A stretch of DNA of 13,980 nt, from NCBI GenBank assembly GCA_965363675.1, contig CBDTTW010000076.1, positions 1 through 13,980 on the forward strand, given 5' to 3'. The position numbers were made by a program, and so were the translations under genes. Numbering within the stretch: position 1 is the first letter of the stretch; each line of letters starts with the position of its first letter. The stretch is from CBDTTW01 sp965363675 (GTDB lineage: Bacteria; Bacteroidota; Rhodothermia; Rhodothermales; DASSAV01). This document shows, in pieces, positions 7,133-13,549 of the stretch. The notes under the pieces are model-generated. The model ran no database searches. It was given only the letters and a program-made list of their open reading frames with translations, and was not told where the DNA came from.

Positions 7133-7513
7133 ATGTACAACTTTAATAACGCAGAAGAAAGCGCCGCCGACGGCTCGCGCATTTCGCGCCGGTCGTTTAT
7201 CCAGCGCGTCGCCTTTATTCCTGTGCTCGCCGCCGGCGCCGCCGGGGTAATGGCGGGCTGCGGCGGCAAGGAAGCCGAGACGGAATCCGCGCTCGCCACG
7301 TGCGAGAACTATGAGGGCCTTTCAGAGCAGGATCTGAACCTGCGCAAGACGTTCAATTACGTCTCCAATTCGCCCAACGCGAATCAGGTTTGCAGCAATT
7401 GCGCGCTGTACGTCACCCCCGAGGCGGGCGGCACGTGCGGCGGCTGCCAGCTTTTCAAAGGCCCCGTAAATCCCGGCGGGTATTGCACCTCCTGGGCGCA
7501 AAAGCAGGCCTAG
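7133..7513 (+). CDS. High-potential iron-sulfur protein (HiPIP), probable Tat-exported lipoprotein
   Basis: A 126-residue periplasmic electron carrier holding one [4Fe-4S] cluster. In Rhodothermus marinus a HiPIP carries electrons from a quinol-oxidising complex to the caa3 oxidase, and this gene may do the same (inference). Seen: a Tat-like signal with RR at 19-20 in ISRRSFIQRVAFIP and a hydrophobic run; a lipobox-like VMAGC with Cys43; then the HiPIP domain. The cluster ligands by family pattern are Cys87 and Cys90 (VCSNC), Cys105 (CQLFKG) and Cys118 (GYCTSW). Cys57 and Cys102 are extra. The start chosen gives the complete signal peptide; there is no clear ribosome binding site before it, and in-frame upstream codons lack an ATG. 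The gene follows the lactonase gene on the same strand and ends with its own terminator. Confidence 0.92.
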   Translation: MYNFNNAEESAADGSRISRRSFIQRVAFIPVLAAGAAGVMAGCGGKEAETESALATCENYEGLSEQDLNLRKTFNYVSNSPNANQVCSNCALYVTPEAGGTCGGCQLFKGPVNPGGYCTSWAQKQA

Positions 7514-7541
7514 AGATAGCTGCATCACTATGTTATCCCAG

Positions 7542-7574
7542 AGCAGGCCGGCAATCGTCGGCCTGCTTTGCTTT
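7542..7574 (+). terminator. Terminator after the HiPIP gene
   Basis: A 9-base-pair stem (7542-7550 with 7559-7567, AGCAGGCCG/CGGCCTGCT) with an 8-base loop is followed by TTTGCTTTG. It lies 28 bases after the HiPIP stop and separates it from the H-NS-like gene. Confidence 0.75.
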
Positions 7575-7605
7575 GAGGCCCCCCCGGCATTGAAAACAAT
7601 TGTCA

Positions 7606-7640
7606 TTTGTTCTGTAATCCGGCGCGTCCGTATTTATATT
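7606..7640 (+). promoter_or_regulatory. Candidate promoter for the H-NS-like gene
   Basis: This AT-rich stretch between the HiPIP terminator and the H-NS-like start contains TTTG at 7606-7609 and TTATATTG at 7633-7640. These partly fit the Bacteroidota -33 (TTTG) and -7 (TAnnTTTG) elements, though the 23-base spacing is longer than usual. The palindrome ACAATTGT lies just upstream (7596-7603). AT-rich DNA here is also the sort of site an H-NS protein would bind, so autoregulation is possible (inference). Confidence 0.35.
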
Positions 7641-7689
7641 GCATCGTGAAGATTGGAATAACCAAGCTGGATGGAGGTTTACACGCGCT

Positions 7690-8010
7690 ATGGAAATCGG
7701 GAACTATTCGATCAGCGAGTTGCAGGCGTTGCAAGAGAAAGTGCAGAAAGAACTTGCAGGGCGCCGCGAGAAAGAGCAGGATGAAGCGGTGCGCAAGATC
7801 CAGGCGATAGCCGATCAGGCCGGACTCGACCTGCAAACCGTGCTCAACCGGCTTTCGCGCAGACCGCGCGTCGCAAGCGCGAGCGCCGCCAAATATCGCC
7901 ACCCGGAAAACCCGTCGGTGACCTGGACCGGGCGGGGCCGCCGGCCGCGCTGGGTCGAGGAGTATGTCGCGAAGGGCAAGGACCTCAGCGACCTGCGGGC
8001 GGAGGGCTAA
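7690..8010 (+). CDS. H-NS family nucleoid-associated DNA-binding protein
   Basis: A 106-residue protein with the two-part H-NS layout. Residues 1-60 are a charged, heptad-like helical segment (SISELQALQEKVQKELAGRR... then VRKIQAIADQAGLDLQTVLNRL), suited to self-association. Residues 69-89 are the H-NS C-terminal DNA-binding motif, YRHPENPSVTW then TGRGRRPRWV, with the AT-hook-like GRGRRP at 81-86. The family typically binds AT-rich, curved or foreign DNA and silences it; length is a little shorter than E. coli H-NS (137). GGAGG at 7673-7677 precedes the ATG with a long 12-base spacing; upstream in-frame codons add unrelated sequence. It is a single-gene unit between two terminators. H-NS is best known from Proteobacteria, so its presence in a probable Rhodothermota chromosome is notable and could reflect old transfer. 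Confidence 0.88.
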   Translation: MEIGNYSISELQALQEKVQKELAGRREKEQDEAVRKIQAIADQAGLDLQTVLNRLSRRPRVASASAAKYRHPENPSVTWTGRGRRPRWVEEYVAKGKDLSDLRAEG

Positions 8011-8031
8011 GCCCCGGCGCCTCATAAAAAG

Positions 8032-8068
8032 AAAGGCGGGCCTGCGCACTGGGCGCGGCCCGCCTTTT
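8032..8068. terminator. Bidirectional terminator between the H-NS-like gene and the EF-G paralogue
   Basis: An 11-base-pair stem (8032-8042 with 8057-8067, AAAGGCGGGCC/GGCCCGCCTTT) continues, after a one-base bulge, into GCGC/GCGC. It is followed by TTTT on the plus strand and by a T-rich tract (complement of 8026-8034) on the minus strand. It sits 22 bases after the plus gene and 31 bases after the minus gene, so it can end both. Confidence 0.85.
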
Positions 8069-8098
8069 CGGCGTTAGAGCCGGTTTCGCAATGCGGCG

Positions 8099-10222
8099 CT
8101 ATTCCTCTTCCTGCGCCTCTGCCTCGGCTACTACCTTGTCCTGGATATGGCGGGGCATCGGCTCGTAGTGGTTGAAGCGGGCCGAATGAATGCCGCGCCC
8201 CTGCGTAATCGAACGCAGCGACGTAGAGTACCGGTGCAGCTCCATTTCGGGCGCCTGGGCAATCACCTTTTGGAAAGGCCCATCCGCCTCGATGCCCTGG
8301 ATGCGCGCGCGGCGCGTATTCAGGTCGCCCATTACGTCGCCCGTGTGCGAATCAGGGACGAGCACCTCCAGGTCGAATACGGGCTCCAGCAGCACCGGCT
8401 GCGCTTTGCGGAACGCATCCCGGAAGCACATGCGCGAGGCCGTTTTGAAGGCGTTTTCGTTGGAGTCCACGGGATGCATGCCGCCGTCGTAGACGACTAC
8501 GCGCACGTCGCCCACCGGATAGCCGGCGATAGGGCCGTTCGGGGTGGCTTCCATGACGCCTTTCTGAATGGCCCCGAAAAAGCGCCGCATGTCGATTACG
8601 CCGCCCACAATGGCGTCGATAAACTCGATCTTCGAGCCCCACGGCGTTTCTTGCACCGCCGTATTGCGCACCGTGATATCGGCCGGAGGCGCAAACTCGC
8701 CGTTGATCGGCTCGACGAGCATCGAGATGTCGGCGAACTGCCCGGCGCCGCCGGTTTGCTTCTTGTGGCGGTACGAGGCGCGCGACTGCATCTGAATCGT
8801 CTCGCGGTAGGCGATCTTCGGCTTGTCGTACTCCACGTCCACGCCGAAGCGCGACTTCAGGCGGAACCGGGCGATCTCCAGGTGCATCTCGCCCTGGCCG
8901 CCGAGCACCATCTGCTTCAGGTGCTGGTCGTGCGCCAAGTGCAGCGCCGGGTCCTCCTCGGCCAACTGGTGCAGCCCCTGGGCCAGCTTGTCTTCCTCGC
9001 CCTCGCGCTGCGCCCGGATGGAGACGGTATACTTGGGCTCCGGGTAGACAATCGGCTCGATGACGGTATTCTTGCCTTTGGCGCGCAGCGTGTTGTTGGT
9101 GTGTGTGTTCTTCAGCTTCACGAGCGCCCCCAGGTCCCCGGCGTACATCCGGTCTACGGCGTCGCGGTTGCGGCCGTTGATGCTGAAAAGCTGCCCCAGG
9201 CGCTCGATGGTGCTCGTTTGGGCGTTTTCCAGATCCATGCCTGCCGCGATGGAGCCGGCGTATACCTTGAAGAACGAGTAATCGCCGACGTGCTGCTCGG
9301 CCATGGTGCGGTAGACGAACACCACGGGGTCGCCGGCGGCCGTCGTTTGGAGCGGCTCGCCGCCGACGGTGGCGACGGGGCGGGACTCGGCGGGGGAGGG
9401 GCACACCACGTCGATGAACTCGATCAGGCGGCCGACGCCCGTCGTTTCCGTAGCGCTCGTGAGGAAGATCGGGAAGAGCTGCCGGTGCAGCATGGCTTCG
9501 TGGAGGCCCTGCCGCATTTCGTCGAGCGTAAGCGAGCCTTTGTCGAAGTAGAGCTCCATCAGGCTCTCGTCGTTCTCGGCGATGTTCTCGATCAGCTCGT
9601 TATGCAGGCGCTCGGCTTCTTCCTGGAACTCGGCGGGGATGTCCTGCTGCGCGGGTTCGGCCTTGCCCGGGGTGAACTGGAGCTGCTTCATGAGCAGCAC
9701 ATCGATGATGCTCCGGGAGCCTGCCGGCCCCGGCAGTTGCACCACCGTCGCGCCATGCCCGAAGCGCGCCTTGAGCCCTTCGAGCACGCCCCGCACGTCG
9801 GCATCCGCCTTGTCGATGTGGTTCACGACGAACATCGCCGGCAGCCCGAGGCGTTCGGCGTTGCTCCAGGCCACCTCGGTGCCTACCTGCACCCCGTCGG
9901 CGGCGTTGATGACGAAGAGGGCCGTGTCGGCGACCTTCATGCCCGAGATGACCTCCCCGATGAAGTCAGGGTAGCCCGGGGTATCGAGGATGTTGATCTT
10001 GTATCCGTTCCACTCGGCATGCAGCAGCGAGTTGAACACCGACATCTGGCGTTCGTTTTCGCTGGGGTGGTAATCGCTCGTCGTCGTGCCGTCCTGAATG
10101 CTTCCCATGCGCTTGAGCGCGCCGCTGACGAAAAGCATGGCCTCGGCCAGCATCGTCTTGCCGCTGCCTTGATGCCCGACCAGGGTTACGTTACGAATAT
10201 GGTCCGCGTCGTATACATTCAT
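8099..10222 (-). CDS. fusA: Elongation factor G paralogue (EF-G-2-like translational GTPase)
   Basis: A 707-residue five-domain translation GTPase of the EF-G fold. The G domain has GHQGSGKT at 16-23 (P loop), TTTSDY at 46-51 (switch I), DTPGYPDF at 80-87 (switch II) and NHID at 134-137. Domain IV runs from about 472 to 612 with HKKQTGGAGQF and the tip loop YDGGMHPVDSNENAF; domain V from 613 contains GDVMGDLNTRRARI and ends in an acidic Glu-rich tail. Canonical EF-G has DTPGH and NKxD: here the catalytic switch II His is Tyr84, and the base-recognition Lys is His135. The P loop and DAPGY-type switch II resemble the Thermus EF-G homologue (TTHA1498), so this is probably the second EF-G copy and not the essential fusA. 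Its role may be a ribosome-dependent GTPase under special conditions (inference). It is a single-gene unit with its own promoter and a long leader. Confidence 0.9.
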   Translation of the reverse strand: MNVYDADHIRNVTLVGHQGSGKTMLAEAMLFVSGALKRMGSIQDGTTTSDYHPSENERQMSVFNSLLHAEWNGYKINILDTPGYPDFIGEVISGMKVADTALFVINAADGVQVGTEVAWSNAERLGLPAMFVVNHIDKADADVRGVLEGLKARFGHGATVVQLPGPAGSRSIIDVLLMKQLQFTPGKAEPAQQDIPAEFQEEAERLHNELIENIAENDESLMELYFDKGSLTLDEMRQGLHEAMLHRQLFPIFLTSATETTGVGRLIEFIDVVCPSPAESRPVATVGGEPLQTTAAGDPVVFVYRTMAEQHVGDYSFFKVYAGSIAAGMDLENAQTSTIERLGQLFSINGRNRDAVDRMYAGDLGALVKLKNTHTNNTLRAKGKNTVIEPIVYPEPKYTVSIRAQREGEEDKLAQGLHQLAEEDPALHLAHDQHLKQMVLGGQGEMHLEIARFRLKSRFGVDVEYDKPKIAYRETIQMQSRASYRHKKQTGGAGQFADISMLVEPINGEFAPPADITVRNTAVQETPWGSKIEFIDAIVGGVIDMRRFFGAIQKGVMEATPNGPIAGYPVGDVRVVVYDGGMHPVDSNENAFKTASRMCFRDAFRKAQPVLLEPVFDLEVLVPDSHTGDVMGDLNTRRARIQGIEADGPFQKVIAQAPEMELHRYSTSLRSITQGRGIHSARFNHYEPMPRHIQDKVVAEAEAQEEE

Positions 10223-10382
10223 ACCGATGCGCCTCGTAGAAAGACGATTAGAAGTACGGTGGATGGTTCCAGGGGTCCGGCCGGAGGGCGGCGCGTGGGC
10301 CGTCAGCGCTTCCGGCGCGCGGCGGCGACGCTGCTCCCGACGGAGGGCGGCGGCGCTCCTTTCCCTGCGTTACGCTTGCGTT

Positions 10383-10410
10383 AAGATACACTCCGCGCCT
10401 TGTTTGTCAA
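10383..10410 (-). promoter_or_regulatory. Sigma-70-like promoter for the EF-G paralogue
   Basis: On the minus strand a consensus TTGACA (-35, 10405-10410) is followed by a 16-base spacer and TATCTT (-10, 10383-10388). Transcription would begin near 10376, giving a leader of about 150 bases before the EF-G ATG. The -35 is a perfect match and the -10 matches four of six bases. Confidence 0.55.
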
Positions 10411-10517
10411 TGAAGCCGCCTGCTCCCAAAAGCCCGGATGGAGCCTGTAAAAGGGGTTTTGGCGGCAAATCGCGCCGGGCCCTCCGGCGCGGGCGCTTCG
10501 GGGGAATGCTTATGCTT

Positions 10518-10523
10518 TATATT
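10518..10523 (+). promoter_or_regulatory. Candidate -10 element for tsaB, close to the start codon
   Basis: TATATT lies only 8 bases before the tsaB ATG. If it is the -10, transcription would begin at or within a base or two of the start codon, giving a leaderless or nearly leaderless message, which fits the absence of a ribosome binding site there. No -35 match is seen. Confidence 0.35.
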
Positions 10524-10531
10524 CGGGCATC

Positions 10532-11263
10532 ATGAACATACTGGGAATTGAGACCTCGACGGACGTTTGCAGCGTCGCCCTGAGCGCGCACGGCGCGATG
10601 GCGGCTTGCCTGACGACGGCGGCCCCCCGTTCGCACGCGGCATTCCTGGCGCCGATGATCGAACAAGCGCTGCGGCTGGGGCGTTTGCAGCCGCAGGACC
10701 TCGACGCGGTGGTCGTCTCGGCGGGGCCGGGGTCGTTTACGGGGCTGCGCATCGGCGCGGCGACGGCCAAAGGACTTTGCTACGCGCACGGCGCGGCTTT
10801 GTACGCCGTTTCCAGCCTGGAGGCCGCCGCCTTCGGCGTGCTGCCGTTCCTCGGCGAGGGCGAGGTAGTCTGCGCGGCCTTCCCGTCGCGGGCGGCGGAG
10901 GTGTACGCGGCGTTCTTCCGCGCCGAAGGTGGGCGCCTGGCGGGGCTCGGCGCGGCGCAGGCCGTCCCGGCCGAGGTGGTTGTGTTTCCGGAAGCCTGGG
11001 CGGCGGCTCCGCTGCGGTGGCTCGTGGGTCCGGGCGCCGAGCGACTGGCAAGCTTTGCCGGCGCGGCGCCGGTGCGCCGTCCGGAGCCGGCGCCCCTCTC
11101 GGCGTGGGCCGTCGTGCAACTGGCGCAAGCCCAGGCTGCGCCGCCCGAGGACCTGGCCGCTTTCGAGCCGGATTACATCAAGGAGTTCACGGCGCTCAAG
11201 AAGCGCTCGGTGTTCGAGCGCCTGCCGCCCATGGGGGGCCGCGCCGAGAAGCGCCGCGCCTGA
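10532..11263 (+). CDS. tsaB: tRNA threonylcarbamoyladenosine biosynthesis protein TsaB
   Basis: A 243-residue TsaB (YeaZ), the partner that works with TsaD and TsaE to place threonylcarbamoyl on A37 of ANN-decoding tRNAs. Seen: MNILGIETST at 1-10 (the ASKHA-fold opening), RSHAAFLAPMI at 33-43, and AGPGSFTGLRIG at 64-75 followed by AKGLCYAHG, all diagnostic of the family. The length is normal for TsaB. The start is fixed by the family N-terminus; there is no visible ribosome binding site, and an AT-rich hexamer lies just upstream, so the transcript may be leaderless. accD starts 40 bases after the stop on the same strand, so the two are probably co-transcribed. The C-terminal part (about 150-243) is Ala/Pro-rich and less conserved. 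Confidence 0.95.
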   Translation: MNILGIETSTDVCSVALSAHGAMAACLTTAAPRSHAAFLAPMIEQALRLGRLQPQDLDAVVVSAGPGSFTGLRIGAATAKGLCYAHGAALYAVSSLEAAAFGVLPFLGEGEVVCAAFPSRAAEVYAAFFRAEGGRLAGLGAAQAVPAEVVVFPEAWAAAPLRWLVGPGAERLASFAGAAPVRRPEPAPLSAWAVVQLAQAQAAPPEDLAAFEPDYIKEFTALKKRSVFERLPPMGGRAEKRRA

Positions 11264-11303
11264 GGCCGGCGTTCCCGCACATCCGCTTTTATCGACAGAA
11301 CGT

Positions 11304-12149
11304 ATGGCGTGGTTCAGAAGGCAGGTAAAAGGCATCCTCACGGCGCGCGGACAGCAGAACGACGCGCCGGCGGGGCAGTGGATCAAGTGCGAGCGCTGCG
11401 GCGAAATCCTGACGCGCCGCGCCCTCGACCAGAACCTTCAGGTGTGCCCCAAGTGCTCGTTCCATTACCCCATGAGCAGCATGCAGTACATCGAGATGCT
11501 GCTGGGCGACGGGCCGTACGCGCTGCATGACACGGGCCTGATGGCCGTGGACTCGCTGCACTTCAAGGACCGCAAGAGCTACGCCCTGCGGCTGCGGGAG
11601 GCGCGCCGCAAAACCGGCCTCTCGGATGCAGCCCGCGCGGCCGTCGGGCGCCTCGGCAGCCATGAGGTGTCGGTGGCGGCGCTGGATTTCGCCTTCATCG
11701 GCGGCTCGATGGGCTCGGTCGTCGGCGAGGTGGTGGCGCGCGCCGCCAAACGCGCGCTGGCGGCGCGCATGCCGCTCATCGTGGTGGCGCAGAGCGGCGG
11801 CGCGCGTATGATGGAGGGCGCGCTAAGCCTGATGCAAATGGCGAAGACGAGCGGACAACTCGCCTTGCTGGCGCAGGCCGGGTTGCCGTACCTCTCGGTG
11901 CTCTCCAACCCCACTACGGGCGGCGTCACGGCGTCGTTTGCCATGCTGGGCGACGTGATCGTGGCGGAGCCGGGGGCGCTCATCGGCTTCGCCGGGCCGC
12001 GCGTCATCCGGGAAACCATCGGGCAGGATTTGCCGCCCGACTTCCAGCGCGCCGAGTTTCTGCTGGCGCACGGCTTCGTGGATATGATCGTGGACCGGCG
12101 GACGCTCCGCCGCCAGTTGCAGCAGCTTCTCGATCACCTGGCCGCGTAG
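11304..12149 (+). CDS. accD: Acetyl-CoA carboxylase carboxyltransferase subunit beta (AccD)
   Basis: A 281-residue beta subunit of the acetyl-CoA carboxylase carboxyltransferase, which with AccA moves carboxyl from biotin to acetyl-CoA to make malonyl-CoA in fatty-acid synthesis. Seen: the N-terminal MAWFRRQVKG; the four-cysteine zinc ribbon C29-x2-C32 and C48-x2-C51; FIGGSMGSVVGE at 131-142; AQSGGARMMEG at 162-172; and SNPTTGGVTASFAMLGDVIV followed by AEPGALIGFAGPRVI (201-235), the acyl-CoA and oxyanion-forming core of the crotonase-like fold. Length matches the usual 280-300. The start follows a short gap after tsaB with no strong ribosome binding site. Its last 16 bases overlap the end of the opposite-strand gene, with no terminator seen between them. 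Confidence 0.96.
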   Translation: MAWFRRQVKGILTARGQQNDAPAGQWIKCERCGEILTRRALDQNLQVCPKCSFHYPMSSMQYIEMLLGDGPYALHDTGLMAVDSLHFKDRKSYALRLREARRKTGLSDAARAAVGRLGSHEVSVAALDFAFIGGSMGSVVGEVVARAAKRALAARMPLIVVAQSGGARMMEGALSLMQMAKTSGQLALLAQAGLPYLSVLSNPTTGGVTASFAMLGDVIVAEPGALIGFAGPRVIRETIGQDLPPDFQRAEFLLAHGFVDMIVDRRTLRRQLQQLLDHLAA

Positions 12150-13090
12150 TCCGGCGGCGGCGCCTGCGGGGGCGGCGTCCAGTCGTCGGGCAAAGCGTCG
12201 GCGTGGTGCTCGCGCTTGAGCAGCGCAGCGGGCAGGGCGGCCCCAAGGCCGGCGGCCATGCGCTCGCCGAGCGCGCCTTCCGGCAGCCATGCGTGCGGGT
12301 CTAGGTCGGCGGGTTCCTCGCCGTGGGGGCCGATGCGTGTCACGGTGACTGCGTCGCCGTGCGGGTGAAGTTGGTAGGCGGCCTCCGGGACGACGTAAAA
12401 GCGCCGCCCCGCTGCGAAGGCGCGCCATGGTCCGCCCGGCTCGAATCCCGAGGAAGCCATGTCGGTTCGGTCCTGCGCGCCGAGGGACCCGCAGTAATGC
12501 GCCGCGAGCGCCTCGCCGGCGGAGCCTGCGGCCTGCACCAGCAGGCTGACCTGGAACGGATCGCCCGGAGGGTCGAGCGGCCAGCGCAGCGCGCCGCCCG
12601 GCAGGAGCAGCGGCAGCGGGCGCGCGTAACCTACGGCAAAGGCCCCGTCGGCGGCGGCAGGGGCGCCGCCGGGCGCGGCTTGCACGGCCGAGCGGCGGCC
12701 GTAGGCGTCCAGGAACGCCTCGGGCGCGAGGTCGGCGGCGCGGTAGGCGGCTATGGCTACGACGCTGCCGCGCGCAAGCGCCGCCGCGCCGGTGTTGCGA
12801 AAGACGACCGAGAGGCCGCCGCCCGAACGGTCGAGCGCGCATTCGAGGTGGGGGCGGGCGAGCAGGCTGAAGTGCGCGCGCAGCGCCAGGGTCTGCTGCT
12901 CGTGCTGCCGGTGCAGCGCCGCGAGGGCCTCGGAGACGGCCGCCAGGGCGTCGTCGCGCTGCTGCGCCAGCCGCCCGAGCGCCCCGGCGGCCTCGCCGAA
13001 CGAGCGGTTCAGGCGGTGGAGCGAAAGCGCCGTCGCCGCCAGAAGCAGCGCGACGAGTATAAAACCGGCAAGCAGCGCCCACGGGTTCAT
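12134..13090 (-). CDS. Membrane-anchored protein of unknown function
   Basis: A 318-residue protein I do not recognise. The ATG at 13090 is preceded by GGTGA and gives a short N-terminus leading straight into one transmembrane helix (PWALLAGFILVALLLAATAL at 3-22). A GTG at 13135 would add 15 residues. After the helix comes a charged helical segment, likely coiled coil (about 28-75). A segment ARPHLECALDRSGGGLSVVFRNTG (78-101) follows, resembling the beta-sandwich found in anchored proteins with an RPxL...VxNxG pattern. A long Ala/Gly/Pro-rich region and a Pro-rich tail (WTPPPQAPPPDYAAR) complete it. The bulk is probably on one side of the inner membrane, orientation not resolved. It is divergent from the small membrane-protein gene and overlaps accD tail to tail by 16 bases. 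Confidence 0.75.
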   Translation of the reverse strand: MNPWALLAGFILVALLLAATALSLHRLNRSFGEAAGALGRLAQQRDDALAAVSEALAALHRQHEQQTLALRAHFSLLARPHLECALDRSGGGLSVVFRNTGAAALARGSVVAIAAYRAADLAPEAFLDAYGRRSAVQAAPGGAPAAADGAFAVGYARPLPLLLPGGALRWPLDPPGDPFQVSLLVQAAGSAGEALAAHYCGSLGAQDRTDMASSGFEPGGPWRAFAAGRRFYVVPEAAYQLHPHGDAVTVTRIGPHGEEPADLDPHAWLPEGALGERMAAGLGAALPAALLKREHHADALPDDWTPPPQAPPPDYAAR

Positions 13091-13193
13091 CGGGGTCACC
13101 GGGCGAGTGAAAGGGAGGCGTAGTTTAGCGCCCACCGGAGGCTTTCGCGGCGCGCCGCTGATGACGAACTCGCTACTATGCGCTTCGTCACCG

Positions 13194-13230
13194 GTTGGGC
13201 GCCAACTCCGGGGGATCCGTGGGCTATAAT
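13194..13230 (+). promoter_or_regulatory. Candidate promoter with overlapping inverted repeat for the small membrane protein
   Basis: A perfect TATAAT (13225-13230) lies 28 bases upstream of the start. The -35 position is occupied by a short inverted repeat, GTTGG-GCG-CCAAC (13194-13206), which is a poor -35 match but could be an operator. Only the -10 is convincing. Confidence 0.45.
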
Positions 13231-13258
13231 CCTGCTCACTTGGAAAGCAGGGGAAGTT

Positions 13259-13540
13259 ATGGATTTACTGGATATGGTGCAGTGGCCCGCCATGGCTATC
13301 ACGGTGCTGGGGGCATGGTACACCGGCTCGTCGCACAAGACGAAACGGGCCGTGGGTTTCTGGGCCTTCCTGCTCAGCAATGCCCTCTGGATTACGTGGG
13401 GCGTGCATGATACGGCATGGGCGCTCGTGGTGCTGCAAGTGGTGCTGGCCGTCATCAACATTCGCAACGCGCGGCACACCAAGGAAGCGCCGGAACCGCC
13501 GGAGGAGGAAGGCGCGCCTGCGGCGCTGGAGGCGGCCTGA
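13259..13540 (+). CDS. Small three-helix membrane protein (SemiSWEET/PnuC-like in outline)
   Basis: A 93-residue inner-membrane protein of unknown function. The start chosen has AGGGGAAG just upstream; a longer in-frame start at 13178 would place 27 extra residues across the promoter. Three hydrophobic segments are seen: residues 8-21 (QWPAMAITVLGAWY), 31-48 (AVGFWAFLLSNALWITWG) and 53-68 (AWALVVLQVVLAVINI). A short basic loop (HKTKR) separates the first two, and an acidic Pro/Glu-rich tail (76-93) follows the last. The tryptophan- and asparagine-containing second helix, with the short three-helix plan, recalls SemiSWEET sugar carriers and PnuC half-repeats, but no diagnostic motif settles this. 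It converges on the GroES-like gene with a 9-base gap and no terminator. Confidence 0.75.
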   Translation: MDLLDMVQWPAMAITVLGAWYTGSSHKTKRAVGFWAFLLSNALWITWGVHDTAWALVVLQVVLAVINIRNARHTKEAPEPPEEEGAPAALEAA

Positions 13541-13549
13541 ACCGGCGCG

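Larger units (their letters stand above)
10223..10531. other. Divergent intergenic region: EF-G leader and tsaB upstream region
   Basis: These 309 bases lie between the divergent EF-G paralogue and tsaB. The right half holds a good minus-strand promoter (10383-10410) and an AT-rich -10-like site for tsaB near 10518. The left part, 10223-10375, would be a leader of about 150 bases for the EF-G messenger; it is very GC-rich and carries an 11-base direct repeat (GGAGGGCGGCG at 10283-10293 and 10342-10352). A 7-base-pair hairpin of the GCGCCGG type lies near 10472-10490 without a T run. A plus-strand open frame across it has shadow composition and no family resemblance. Confidence 0.6.

Noticed and set aside
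8147..10384. 745-residue open frame on the plus strand opposite the EF-G paralogue
   Set aside because: Antisense to a fully motif-supported gene; His/Arg/Val/Gly-rich shadow composition with no domain recognised.
10472..10490. GC-rich hairpin (GCGCCGG/CCGGCGC) upstream of tsaB as a terminator
   Set aside because: No T run on either strand and no gene ending there.
10227..10535. 102-residue plus-strand frame between EF-G and tsaB
   Set aside because: Very Arg-rich with no motif; it covers a promoter-bearing divergent region.
11823..13082. 419-residue minus-strand frame over accD and the anchored-protein gene
   Set aside because: Arg/Ala/Gly-rich shadow that crosses accD; the neighbouring frame has a real membrane helix and sensible start.
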